The notes under the pieces were generated by a model that was not told the origin of the DNA, did no database searches, and worked only from the letters and a program-made list of their open reading frames with translations. A stretch of 64,000 nt of DNA from JAPSGM01 sp963777045. GTDB lineage: Bacteria > Chloroflexota > Limnocylindria > QHBO01. Position numbers and translations under genes: made by a program. Shown here piece after piece: positions 8,686 to 17,387 of this stretch (its first letter is position 1; every line of letters starts with the position of its first letter). The stretch is from positions 32,086 to 96,085 of the forward strand of contig CAVZPD010000001.1 in NCBI GenBank assembly GCA_963777045.1, in the 5' to 3' direction.

Positions 8686-9602
8686 TGCGGTCCGATGATC
8701 GCGTCGCGGACCCACTGCGTGACCGCCCGCGCGTCGCGGCGGAACTGCAGCCGCTCCTGCGACTTCGGACCGTGGCCGGTGACGACGGAGCGCAGCTCGT
8801 CCCAGTCGGGCTCGGTGTAGTGCCAGCGCCCGACCGCTTCGTCGTAGCGCAGCGCGGCATCCGGGATGGTGAGCCCCAGCTCCAGGATGCGCGGGACGTA
8901 GATCGTCAGGAACTCCTGGCGCAGCTGCTCGTTGTGCTTGGCCTTGATCTTCCAGATCAGGTCCCGGTCCTTCGCTGGGTCCGTCGGCGGGCCGTGCATC
9001 TGCATCAGCGGGCCCCACCACCGGTCCAGGGCCTCCTGCACCATGGCGCGCTGGGCATCGGTCCCGTTCATGAGCGTCAGCACGACGTCGCGACCGTGCA
9101 TGATGTGGACGCTCTCCTCCCAGCAGATCTTCTTCATGGTGCGCGCGTACGGCGCGTAGGAGGAGTCACGCAGCGCCTGCTGGGACACGATCGCGGCCGC
9201 GTCGACCAGCCAGGCGATGATCCCCACGTCTCCCCACGATGCCGTCGGGTAGTGGAACACGTTGTGGAACTTGGTCTTGCCGGCCAGCAGGTCCTGCAGC
9301 ATCGCCTCGCGCGGCTTGCCCAGGTCCTCCGCCACGCGGTAGAGCAGCTGGGCGTGCCCCACCTCGTCCTGGACCTTCGAGGTCAGCGCCAGCTTCCGCT
9401 TCAGCGTGGGAGCCCGCAGGATCCACTCGCGCTCGGGGAGCACGCCCATCAGCTCCGAGTTGGCGTGCATCTCCACGAACTTGAGCACCGCGGCGCGGTA
9501 GTCGTCCGGCATCCAGTCATCGGCCTCCACCCTGCCGCCGCCCGACACGTGGGCGTAGAAGGCATCGGCGCGCGCTTGCTCGTCGAATGGCTGTTCCATC
9601 AC
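8667..9602 (-). CDS. paaA: Phenylacetyl-CoA epoxidase catalytic subunit PaaA
   Basis: Di-iron oxygenase subunit that epoxidises the aromatic ring of phenylacetyl-CoA. The product is 311 residues, the normal length. Ferritin-like iron motifs are visible: the first helix pair with SKVQDEVGHAQLLYR, the second with CWEESVHIMHGRD. The C-terminal YTEPDWDELRSVVTGHGP block is typical. It leads the paaABCD run. paaE (the reductase) and the downstream Paa pathway genes are not in the window, so electron supply must come from elsewhere. Confidence 0.96.
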   Translation of the reverse strand: MMEQPFDEQARADAFYAHVSGGGRVEADDWMPDDYRAAVLKFVEMHANSELMGVLPEREWILRAPTLKRKLALTSKVQDEVGHAQLLYRVAEDLGKPREAMLQDLLAGKTKFHNVFHYPTASWGDVGIIAWLVDAAAIVSQQALRDSSYAPYARTMKKICWEESVHIMHGRDVVLTLMNGTDAQRAMVQEALDRWWGPLMQMHGPPTDPAKDRDLIWKIKAKHNEQLRQEFLTIYVPRILELGLTIPDAALRYDEAVGRWHYTEPDWDELRSVVTGHGPKSQERLQFRRDARAVTQWVRDAIIGPQTVAAA

Positions 9603-9640
9603 ACCTGAGGGTACCGCATGACCAGTGCCATGGCGAGGCG

Positions 9641-10018
9641 TCAGGCGGGCGTCAGCTCGAGCGTGGTGCCCAGCACCTCGTCGGAGACCATCTGCGGGGT
9701 GGCGGAATCCCCGGCGTACTTGCGCAGGAGACCGTCGGAGCAGGCCTCGATGCGCGCCGCGTCGTCCACCACGTTCACATGGACCGGAATCACCCGGTCG
9801 CCGGCGTTCAGCCTGGCCACGGGATTCGCGGTCGCTTCGCGATACCAGCGCGCGCCGGGACCGCGGTAGCTCCGGATCAGGACACGGTCGAGACGGTCGA
9901 CCACGACCCAGATGACGGTGCCGTGCACCGCGCCGTGCTCCCCCGCGCTCGTCTCGATCTGCACCTCGCGCTCCGCGCGCAGGCGGGTCAGATCGGCGGA
10001 CGAGAAACCCTCAGCCAT
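9641..10018 (-). CDS. DUF2255 family protein
   Basis: A product of 125 residues with the DUF2255 signature TVIWVVVDRLDRVLIRSYRGPGARWYRE. The fold is expected to be a split beta-barrel like flavin-binding oxidoreductases, but the function is not known. It overlaps or abuts the small PRC-like gene downstream (10011), so the two could be coupled in order 10283 then 10018. Confidence 0.8.
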   Translation of the reverse strand: MAEGFSSADLTRLRAEREVQIETSAGEHGAVHGTVIWVVVDRLDRVLIRSYRGPGARWYREATANPVARLNAGDRVIPVHVNVVDDAARIEACSDGLLRKYAGDSATPQMVSDEVLGTTLELTPA

Positions 10019-10283
10019 CGTCGTGGGCCACTCGCTTCAGGGGCCGATGCCACGCGTCATACGCCTCCCCGGGGCCGAGGGACACCGACGGCCGGCCGCG
10101 TTCATCGGCCTGCACCTCCAGCCGCGGGATGTAGAGGTCGACGGGGAGCACGCCGCTGGTTCGCACCAGCAGGTAATCGGCAAAGACCGCGTCGATGGTG
10201 CCGATGCGCTGCGCCCCGGGGCCGTACAGCTTCTGCCCGCGGGCGACCTGGAGCTCGTTCTCGCTCACCGGCTTACCGTACAC
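10011..10283 (-). CDS. PRC-barrel-like (DUF2171-type) small protein
   Basis: A product of 90 residues. The central GAQRIGTIDAVFADYLLVRTSG...DLYIPRLEVQAD segment has the short beta-barrel pattern of PRC/DUF2171 proteins, often stress-associated. The rest is polar. Its 3' end overlaps the DUF2255 start by eight bases. Function is not assignable from sequence. Confidence 0.65.
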   Translation of the reverse strand: MYGKPVSENELQVARGQKLYGPGAQRIGTIDAVFADYLLVRTSGVLPVDLYIPRLEVQADERGRPSVSLGPGEAYDAWHRPLKRVAHDDG

Positions 10284-10286
10284 GCC

Positions 10287-11255
10287 TCACGGGGCCGATG
10301 CAGCCGGCTCGGGGCCCCCATCCCCCACCGCCACCTGCAGCACCCGCTGCTGGAGGCCGATCGTGACCGGCAGCGTCCCGAACGGCTCGCCATCCAGGTG
10401 CACGCGCGTGTCGCCGTCGCCTTCGAAGCGCACCGAGCGCGCACGCACGAACTCGACCTTCGGGTGCCCCACGTGCGCGCCCTTGTAGATGCCGGGCAGG
10501 AGGCGGATCGCCTCCCACCGGCTCAGGTCGCCGGCGACGCACACGTCCATGAAGCCATCGGCGACGTCAGCCCCGGGGCAGATCTGCATGCCGCCGCCGT
10601 AGTACGGCCCGTTGGCAAAGGCGACCAGCAGCGACGTGCGATCGATGCACAGCTCGCCATCGTGCGTCTCCATCACCAGGCTGATGTCGCGGTTCCGGAA
10701 GCGCAGCAGCTCGAAGAAGGTCGACAGGAAGTAGCCGACCTGGCCCCGCTGCCAGGGCATGCGGTGCCCGAACATGACGTGCGCCACCTGTGCATCGAAG
10801 CCCACGCCCCCGGCCACCGCGAAGTGGCGGACGCGCCCATCGGCGCCGGTGGCGTTGGCGACGTCAATCGGCCGCGTCTCCTCGCCCAGGGCAACGACGA
10901 GCGCCGCCATGGGATCGAGCGGCAGCGCCAGGTTGCGAACCAGGTCGTTCCCGTTCCCGCCGGGCACCGCGCCGAGCGCCGGCACCCCGTTACCGGATGC
11001 CCCGGCAGCCGTGAGCAGGCCGTTGACCACCTCCTGGATCGTGCCGTCGCCGCCGACCACCACCACGCGGTCGTGGCCGAGGTCGCCGGCCGTCGAGGCG
11101 AGCCGCTCCGCGTGGCCCCGCTCGCGCGTCTCGAGAATGCGCGCCTCCCTGCCGTGCTCCTCGAGCCAGTGCCCTATCCGTGGCGCCAGCCCGTGGGCAC
11201 GGCCGTTCCCGGCGATCGGGTTGACGATGATCAGCGGCGTCTCGGGCGCGGGCAC
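10287..11255 (-). CDS. Diacylglycerol kinase-family lipid kinase
   Basis: The product is 322 residues. The N-terminal DAGK catalytic domain begins LIIVNPIAGNGRA and has the glycine-rich VVVVGGDGTIQEVVNG loop and VPGGNGNDLVRNL. The second domain has FAVAGGVGFDAQV and DGFMDVCV. This is the DgkB/YegS/sphingosine-kinase-like family, phosphorylating diacylglycerol or related lipids on the cytoplasmic membrane face. The exact lipid is unknown. It ends three bases upstream of the PRC-like gene, so the three genes 11255-9641 probably form one transcript. Confidence 0.9.
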   Translation of the reverse strand: MPAPETPLIIVNPIAGNGRAHGLAPRIGHWLEEHGREARILETRERGHAERLASTAGDLGHDRVVVVGGDGTIQEVVNGLLTAAGASGNGVPALGAVPGGNGNDLVRNLALPLDPMAALVVALGEETRPIDVANATGADGRVRHFAVAGGVGFDAQVAHVMFGHRMPWQRGQVGYFLSTFFELLRFRNRDISLVMETHDGELCIDRTSLLVAFANGPYYGGGMQICPGADVADGFMDVCVAGDLSRWEAIRLLPGIYKGAHVGHPKVEFVRARSVRFEGDGDTRVHLDGEPFGTLPVTIGLQQRVLQVAVGDGGPEPAASAP

Positions 11256-11289
11256 GCCCCGATGATGCGCGGACCGTCAAGGGGACCGG

Positions 11290-12825
11290 TTACCCCACGT
11301 TCACCTGGATAGTGTGGTAGCCGCGCGCCCCGTCAGGGTCGGGCCGCGTCCGCTCGGCGGTCTGGGTCTCGCCGTTGCCATCGGTGGCGCGCACCTGGAT
11401 CCGGTGGCTGCCGGGGGTTGCCTCCCAGCGGTAGACCCACTGCAGCCAGGTCGCATCGGAGATGGGCGTGGAGAGGTCGGCCTCCATCCACTCCCCGTCA
11501 TCAACACTCACCTCCACCTTCGAGACCCCGCGGTCCGGCGCCCACGCCACGCCGGCGATGGGCACGGGGCCGGCCTGGACCGACCCGCCTCCCGAGGGGC
11601 GGTCGATGCGCGACTGCGTCAGGATCGGTGCCTCTTTGGCCCAGCCACGCGGCACCCAGTACGCGTCGAAGTCCTCGAGCCTGGTCAGCTCGATGTTCGT
11701 CAGCCACTTCGTGGCGGAGACGTAACCGAAGAGGCCCGGCACGATCAGCCGCGCCGGATAGCCGTGCGCAGCCGGCAGCGGCTCGTCGTTCATGGCGACC
11801 ACCACCATCGGCTCGCGCTCGGGGTTCATGGCCCACGAGGTCGGGAAGCCGGCGGTCCAGCCGTCGTTGGCGCGCCCGACGATCTGGGTGGCGCCGTCCT
11901 GCACACCGGCGCGATCGAGGAGGTCGCGCAGCCGAGCTCCCTGCCACCTGGCGTTGCCGACCAGGTCGCCGCCGACCTCGTTGCTGACGCAGGCGATCGT
12001 CACGTATTGCTCGACCTGCGGCATGGCCAGCAGCTCGTCGTAGGTGATGGTGAACGGATTGTCGACCATCCCGTTCACCTCGAGCTGCCAGCTGGAGGCG
12101 TCGATGCGCGGGACGAGCAGAGCCGTATCGATCCGGTAGAAGCTCTCGTTGGGCGTGACGATGGGGCTGACGCCCGACACGTCCAGGCTCGCCCCCTGCG
12201 GCAGCGGGGATGCCGTGGACCCGGGCTTTGGCACCGGTGGCACGGACGCCACCCGCGTCTCGCGGTTCGCCAGCAGCGTGCGTCCGATCGCACCCGACAT
12301 GACCGCCACGCTCGCCACCGCGATGGTCCCGCCCAGGAACTGCCGGCGCTTGAAGTCCAGCGTCTCCGCCCGCGGCTCGGAAGGTGTTGCCGCGCGGAGC
12401 AGCCACTGAAGGGTGACCAGCGACACGGCCACGGCCAGCGCCGCGTTGCCGAACGAGAAGACCGGGTCGTAGGTTTCGCCCTGGAACCGGGTCGCGGCGA
12501 ACGCCAGCACCCCGACTCCCGCGAACCCGGCCACGCCAAGGGCCCAGCGACGGGCGGCCAGCACGCCCAGCCCCGCACCGATGGCCAGGGCGATGAGCAG
12601 CACGGCGATGTTCAGCGCCAGCTTGTCGGCGTCACCGAACAGGTCGACCACGATCTGCTTGGCGCCCGGCGGCTGGAGGTTGATCACCAGCGAGCCGATG
12701 GCCACCACCAGCGATGGCGCGCCCGACACCAGGCCGGCGACCAGCTCTGCCAGGCCCACTCCCAGTCCGCCGGCCGCCAGGCCGGCGAGTGCGGAGAGGG
12801 GCCAGGCGGGTCGTCGCTCGTTCAT
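11290..12825 (-). CDS. Membrane-anchored sulfite oxidase-like molybdopterin oxidoreductase
   Basis: The product is 511 residues. Four hydrophobic helices (about 8-32, 38-50, 70-108 and 125-143) precede an internal twin-arginine-like motif KRRQFLGG (159-166) with its own hydrophobic stretch. A sulfite-oxidase Mo-cofactor domain follows, with Mo-ligand Cys279 in ACVSNEVGG, then GNARWQG and GYPARLIVPG. A C-terminal dimerisation (Mo-co dimer) domain ends near RGYHTIQVNVG. The domain should face outward and oxidise sulfite or a sulfoxide-like substrate; the substrate is not known. ATG 12825 is preferred, but ATG 12849 is possible. No haem domain is present. Confidence 0.88.
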   Translation of the reverse strand: MNERRPAWPLSALAGLAAGGLGVGLAELVAGLVSGAPSLVVAIGSLVINLQPPGAKQIVVDLFGDADKLALNIAVLLIALAIGAGLGVLAARRWALGVAGFAGVGVLAFAATRFQGETYDPVFSFGNAALAVAVSLVTLQWLLRAATPSEPRAETLDFKRRQFLGGTIAVASVAVMSGAIGRTLLANRETRVASVPPVPKPGSTASPLPQGASLDVSGVSPIVTPNESFYRIDTALLVPRIDASSWQLEVNGMVDNPFTITYDELLAMPQVEQYVTIACVSNEVGGDLVGNARWQGARLRDLLDRAGVQDGATQIVGRANDGWTAGFPTSWAMNPEREPMVVVAMNDEPLPAAHGYPARLIVPGLFGYVSATKWLTNIELTRLEDFDAYWVPRGWAKEAPILTQSRIDRPSGGGSVQAGPVPIAGVAWAPDRGVSKVEVSVDDGEWMEADLSTPISDATWLQWVYRWEATPGSHRIQVRATDGNGETQTAERTRPDPDGARGYHTIQVNVG

Positions 12826-12918
12826 GACACCCGAGTCAAGCGGATCCATGTGACGGTTCTATGTAGGAGGTGCGAAGCCCGCGCCACGGATCCCGGAGAG
12901 AGCCTCCCGTGCAGCAGA

Positions 12919-13461
12919 ATGTCGCGCATGCGGGTCCATCTCGCCCATGGGGCGTCCGGCAATGCCGACAGTATGCTCCCCCACGTTCGGGGCCTGCGGC
13001 GACGCGGCCTGGAAGCCGAGGCCGTCCAGCTGCCACGAGGCAAGGCCGAACGGGCCGTGGCGGCCTATGCCGCCGCCACCCCCGGCGGGCCTGGGGTGGT
13101 CGTCGGCGGGCACTCGTTCGGGGGGCGGGTGGCCTCGCTGCTCGTTGCGCAGGAACCGGGCGCCTATGCTGGCCTCGTTCTGCTGTCCTACCCGCTCCAT
13201 TCGCCCGGCTCACCGGAGGGCTGGGTCGCCCGCACCGACCATTGGCCGCGGATCGCCTGTCCGGTGCTCCTGCTCTCCGGCGACCGCGACCAATTCGCGA
13301 AGGTGGACCTGCTGCGCCGCGCCGTCGAGCAGCTTCCCGACCATGAGGTCGTCATCTATCCGGGAATCCGCCACGGCATCGGTCCCGTCCTCGACGACGC
13401 GCTCGATCGCATCGCCGCCTTCACACGGAGGGTGACGGAGTCCGTACACTCCGACCCGTGA
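12919..13461 (+). CDS. Alpha/beta-hydrolase (KAN/dienelactone-type)
   Basis: A small cytoplasmic hydrolase of 180 residues. It has HGASGNADSML near the N-terminus, the nucleophile elbow GGHSFGGRVA (Ser), the acid region LLLSGDRDQFA and a final histidine in GIRHGIG. This is the compact KAN-domain layout. The substrate is unknown. It diverges from the sulfite oxidase-like gene and overlaps the next gene (GTGA at 13458-13461), so it is probably translated together with the twin cyclase. Confidence 0.85.
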   Translation: MSRMRVHLAHGASGNADSMLPHVRGLRRRGLEAEAVQLPRGKAERAVAAYAAATPGGPGVVVGGHSFGGRVASLLVAQEPGAYAGLVLLSYPLHSPGSPEGWVARTDHWPRIACPVLLLSGDRDQFAKVDLLRRAVEQLPDHEVVIYPGIRHGIGPVLDDALDRIAAFTRRVTESVHSDP

Positions 13462-16400
13462 GTCCCGAGACGTTGACTTGCCCGAGCTGTGGAGGGGAGA
13501 GCCCGTCGCGCTACCGGGTCTGTGGTCATTGCGGCCACGCCCTGTCGGAAGCGCCAGCCGCCGAGATCCTCCGCCAGGCGACCATCGTCACGTCTGACCT
13601 GAAGGGCTCAACGGCCCTCGGCGAGCGGCTGGACCCCGAGTCGCTGCGCGAGGTGATGACGACCTACATCGACGAGATGCGGGCCGTCTTCGAGGGCCAC
13701 GGCGGCACGATTGAGAAGATCATTGGCGACGCGATCGTGGCCGTCTTCGGCCTGCCGACCGCCCGCGAGGACGATGCGCTCCGCGCCGTGGAGGCAGCCG
13801 CCGAGTCCCAGCGCGCCCTGGTCAGCCTGAACGACCGGCTGGAGCAGCGCTGGGGGGTGCGGCTGACGGTGCGGACCGGGATGGCCTCGGGGGACGTGGT
13901 GGTGGGCGAGGCAGCCGCTGCGCAGCACGTGCTGACCGGTCCGACGATCGCGATCGCCACCGCCATGGAGCAGAACGCACCGCCACAGGAGGTCCTGATG
14001 GCGGATTCCACGTACGCGCTCGTGCAGGACGCGGTCGAAGCCGAGCCGCTGGACCCCGTCACGATGAAGGGGACGACGCAATCCACGCCCTCGTACCGGC
14101 TCGTCTCCATCGCGGATCGGCGAAGCGGCAGCGCCGAGGAGCCTGCATCGGAGGGGATGCGGATCTGCCAGACGTGCGGCGAGGAAAACCCGGAGGTGTT
14201 CCGCTACTGCGGCAGCTGCGGCAGTCAGCTGGCCCTGCGCGGGGTGGTAGGCGACACGCGCAAGACGGTCACGGTCGTCTTTGCCGATCCGAAGCCGGCG
14301 ACCGCCGACGGCTCCGCCCCCGCGCCGGAGGCCCTCCGCGACGTGATGTCGCGCTACTTCGCCGGGATGCAGCGGGCCCTTTCCAACCACGGTGCGACCG
14401 TGGAGAAGTTCATCGGCGATGCGGTGATGGCCGTCTTCGGCCTGCCGATCCGGCACGAGGACGATGCGCTGCGCGCCGTCCGCGCCGCGCGCGACATGCA
14501 GGAGGCGCTGCCCCAGCTGAACGCCTCATTCGAGGCGGAGTACGGCATCACCCTGGGCAACCACATCGGTGTCAATACCGGCGAGGTGGTGGCCGGCGAT
14601 GCCAGCCTCGGCCAGCGACTCGTCACCGGCGACACGGTGAACGTTGCGGCGCGCCTGGAGCAGTCGGCCGAGGACCACGAGATCCTGCTGGGCGACCTCA
14701 CCTACCGCCTGGTCCGCGATGCGGTCTCCATCGAGGAGGTGGAGCCGCTCACGCTCAAGGGGAAGTCGGAGCCGGTCCGCGCCTATCGGCTCCTCGCGGT
14801 CAGCGACACCGTCGAGGGGTACCAGCGACGGTCGGACACGCCGATGGTCGGCCGCGAGCAGGAGATGATGGCCCTGAGGGAGCTCTTCGGGCGCGCGGTC
14901 GCCGATCGGAACTGCCGCATGGCAACCGTCGTGGGAGACGCCGGCGTCGGCAAGACCCGCCTGCTGGCCGAGTTCACCGACGAGCGTGCCTCCGAGGCCC
15001 TGGTCATCCGCGGCCGCTGCCTCCCGTACGGCGATGGCATCACGTTCTGGCCGCTGCGGGAGGCGGTCCGCGATGCGGCCGGCATCGGTGCCGATGACGG
15101 GCTGGATGCCGCCCTGACCAAGCTCCACGCGCGCATCCCCGATGGCGACGTCTGCGACCGCCTGGCCTCGGTCATCGGACTGTCGGAGCAGCCTTTCCCC
15201 GTGCCGGAGGTGTTCTGGGGGGCGCGCAAGTTCCTGGAGCAGCTGGGCCACGAGCGCCCGGTGGTGCTGGTGGTCGATGACATCCACTGGGCAGAGGCGA
15301 CGTTCCTCGATCTCATCGGCAACCTGGTGGAGTCGGTCGAGTCGGCACCCGTGCTCCTCCTGTGCACCGCGCGCCGTGAGCTACTGGAGAAGCACGAGGA
15401 CTGGGCACAGGCGGACGGCGCCCTGCAGGTGGTCCTCTCTCCGCTGACCGATGCGGATGCGGGCCTGGTCGTCGAAGCACTGCTGGGCGGAACCGGGCTC
15501 GACGAGACGGTGCGCCGCCGCATCGTGCAGGCGGCTGCCGGAAACCCGCTCTTCGTGGAGCAGCTGCTCTCCATGCTCATCGACGAAGGGACGCTGCAAC
15601 GCCAGGACGACCGCTGGGTGCAGGTCGGCGATCTCACCCGGCTGCAGGTACCGCCCACCATCCAGGCGCTGCTCGCCGCCCGCCTGGACCTGCTGGGGCC
15701 TGACGAGCGCGGCGTGATCGAGCCTGCCTCGGTCATCGGCCAGAACTTCGCCCGAGCGGCAGTCACCGAGCTGGTCGCCAGGCCGATCGCGGCGGCAGTC
15801 CCGGAGCACCTCAGCGGCCTGATCGGCAAGCAGCTGATTGCCGTCAACCCAGACGCCGACGTCGCCGAGGTCGGCTACCGCTTCCATCACCTGCTGGTTC
15901 GTGACGCGGCCTATGGGGGGCTTCTCAAGCGAGCACGCGCTGAGCTCCACGAACGCTTCGTCGATTGGGCCGAGGGCTTCAACGCTGAGCACGGCGTCGA
16001 CAACCGGGAGTTCGAGGAGATCCACGGCTACCACCTGGAGCAGGCGTACCGCTACTTTGCGGAACTGGGCACTGTCGACGAGCGAGTCGTCGCAATCGGC
16101 GAGAGGGCTGCTGGCAAGCTCGCCTCGGCCGGGCGCCGCGCCATGGGCCGTGGCGACACGCCAGCTGCAGCAAGCCTCTTGCGCAGAGCTGCGGCCACGC
16201 TTCCGGCTCGGCACGAAACCAGGCTCAGGCTGCTGCCGACATTGGCAGAGGCGCTGATCGAGACGGGCCAGTTCGAGGAAGCGGAGGATGTCGTTGACGA
16301 CACGATCGACGGGTCAAGCGCAGTTGGTGACGAGACACTCGCCGCAGAAGCCCGCCTGATCCGCCAATTCGCGCGTCTCTATTCCGGTGGAGGCGACGAC

Positions 16401-17333
16401 TGGGCCACATCGACGGATGCAATCGTCGAAGACGCGTTGCCGAGGTTCGCAAGCTCGGGCCGACCTGAGGGATCAGCGCTGGCGTATCGGCTCCGATTCG
16501 GTCTGCTTGCGTCGGCTATGCGCCTCGGTGAAGCGGAACAGGCCGCGATGAACGTGAGAAGGTACGCCCAGCAGGCTGGGGACGCACGTGTTGAGCGACG
16601 TGGCGCACTTGCGTACGCACAGGCCGCCCTGTTTGGACCGATGCCGATACGGCACGCCATACCACTCTTGGAGCAGCTCGCCGCCGAGGCGCACGACGAC
16701 CGCAAGACCGCATCACTGATCAGCCTGTGGCTCGCCGAGCTGCATGCCATGGACGGATCCGTAGAGCGCGCACGAGAGATCCACGCCAAAGCAAGCGGCA
16801 CTCTGCTCGACCTGGGCGGTGGTCTGGGGTCAGTTGAGCCGTCACGACAGCTCGCCCGCATCGAGCTCATCGGGGGGGACTTCCGCGCAGCAGAGGAGGC
16901 TCTTCGTCGCGATTATGATGCTCTCAAGGCCATTGGCGAGCGATACCTGTTGTCGAGCATCATCGGCCTGCTTGGAAAGGTCGTTGCAGCGCAGGGCCGC
17001 CTCGAGGAAGTCGAGGCGCTAGCTGCCGAGCTGCGTGATCTCGCGGCGCCGGACGATGTATCCGAGCAAGTTGATTGGCGCGAGCTAATGGCTGCCGCTC
17101 TTGTGTCGAAGGGTGATGCGACAGGCGCAACAGAACTTGCCCGCGAAGGCGTCGAGCTTGCACTTCGGACTGATGTACCTCTACTGCAGGCCGAAGCCTT
17201 TGCCGCCCTCCACGAGGCGCTGGCTGCCCTAGGTCGGGTCGACGAATGCCGTGACGCGCTGGCGGCAGCAAGGAAGGCATACGGGCGTAAAGGCCGCATC
17301 GCTCAACTCGAACTGCTCCGGGCCAGATGTTGA
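13458..17333 (+). CDS. Twin class III cyclase fused to an AAA/STAND ATPase and TPR region
   Basis: The product is 1291 residues from a GTG start overlapping the hydrolase stop. Order: zinc ribbon (Cys8, 11, 22, 25); cyclase domain 1 (about 40-220); second zinc ribbon (Cys237, 240, 251, 254); cyclase domain 2 (about 268-448); ATPase with MVGRE box, Walker A GDAGVGKT (493-500) and Walker B VVLVVDDIHWAEA; then long TPR-like helices. Domain 1 keeps metal residues Asp47 and Asp91 in SDLKGST and GDA but has Ala165 and Ala169 where catalytic Asn and Arg belong. Domain 2 keeps Asn395 and Arg399 but has an altered metal loop (FADPKPAT). Together they could build one composite active site. Confidence 0.93.
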   Translation: MSPETLTCPSCGGESPSRYRVCGHCGHALSEAPAAEILRQATIVTSDLKGSTALGERLDPESLREVMTTYIDEMRAVFEGHGGTIEKIIGDAIVAVFGLPTAREDDALRAVEAAAESQRALVSLNDRLEQRWGVRLTVRTGMASGDVVVGEAAAAQHVLTGPTIAIATAMEQNAPPQEVLMADSTYALVQDAVEAEPLDPVTMKGTTQSTPSYRLVSIADRRSGSAEEPASEGMRICQTCGEENPEVFRYCGSCGSQLALRGVVGDTRKTVTVVFADPKPATADGSAPAPEALRDVMSRYFAGMQRALSNHGATVEKFIGDAVMAVFGLPIRHEDDALRAVRAARDMQEALPQLNASFEAEYGITLGNHIGVNTGEVVAGDASLGQRLVTGDTVNVAARLEQSAEDHEILLGDLTYRLVRDAVSIEEVEPLTLKGKSEPVRAYRLLAVSDTVEGYQRRSDTPMVGREQEMMALRELFGRAVADRNCRMATVVGDAGVGKTRLLAEFTDERASEALVIRGRCLPYGDGITFWPLREAVRDAAGIGADDGLDAALTKLHARIPDGDVCDRLASVIGLSEQPFPVPEVFWGARKFLEQLGHERPVVLVVDDIHWAEATFLDLIGNLVESVESAPVLLLCTARRELLEKHEDWAQADGALQVVLSPLTDADAGLVVEALLGGTGLDETVRRRIVQAAAGNPLFVEQLLSMLIDEGTLQRQDDRWVQVGDLTRLQVPPTIQALLAARLDLLGPDERGVIEPASVIGQNFARAAVTELVARPIAAAVPEHLSGLIGKQLIAVNPDADVAEVGYRFHHLLVRDAAYGGLLKRARAELHERFVDWAEGFNAEHGVDNREFEEIHGYHLEQAYRYFAELGTVDERVVAIGERAAGKLASAGRRAMGRGDTPAAASLLRRAAATLPARHETRLRLLPTLAEALIETGQFEEAEDVVDDTIDGSSAVGDETLAAEARLIRQFARLYSGGGDDWATSTDAIVEDALPRFASSGRPEGSALAYRLRFGLLASAMRLGEAEQAAMNVRRYAQQAGDARVERRGALAYAQAALFGPMPIRHAIPLLEQLAAEAHDDRKTASLISLWLAELHAMDGSVERAREIHAKASGTLLDLGGGLGSVEPSRQLARIELIGGDFRAAEEALRRDYDALKAIGERYLLSSIIGLLGKVVAAQGRLEEVEALAAELRDLAAPDDVSEQVDWRELMAAALVSKGDATGATELAREGVELALRTDVPLLQAEAFAALHEALAALGRVDECRDALAAARKAYGRKGRIAQLELLRARC

Positions 17334-17357
17334 GCGTCGGGCCAATCGGCCCGACGC
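17334..17357. terminator. 10-bp hairpin between convergent genes
   Basis: GCGTCGGGCC and GGCCCGACGC pair perfectly around AATC, starting one base after the cyclase stop codon. It lies between the plus-strand cyclase and the minus-strand DUF11 gene, so it may serve both. There is no U-run on either strand. Confidence 0.55.
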
Positions 17358-17387
17358 TCGTGTGGTCGCCCCCTGCCTTGGCGTCGA

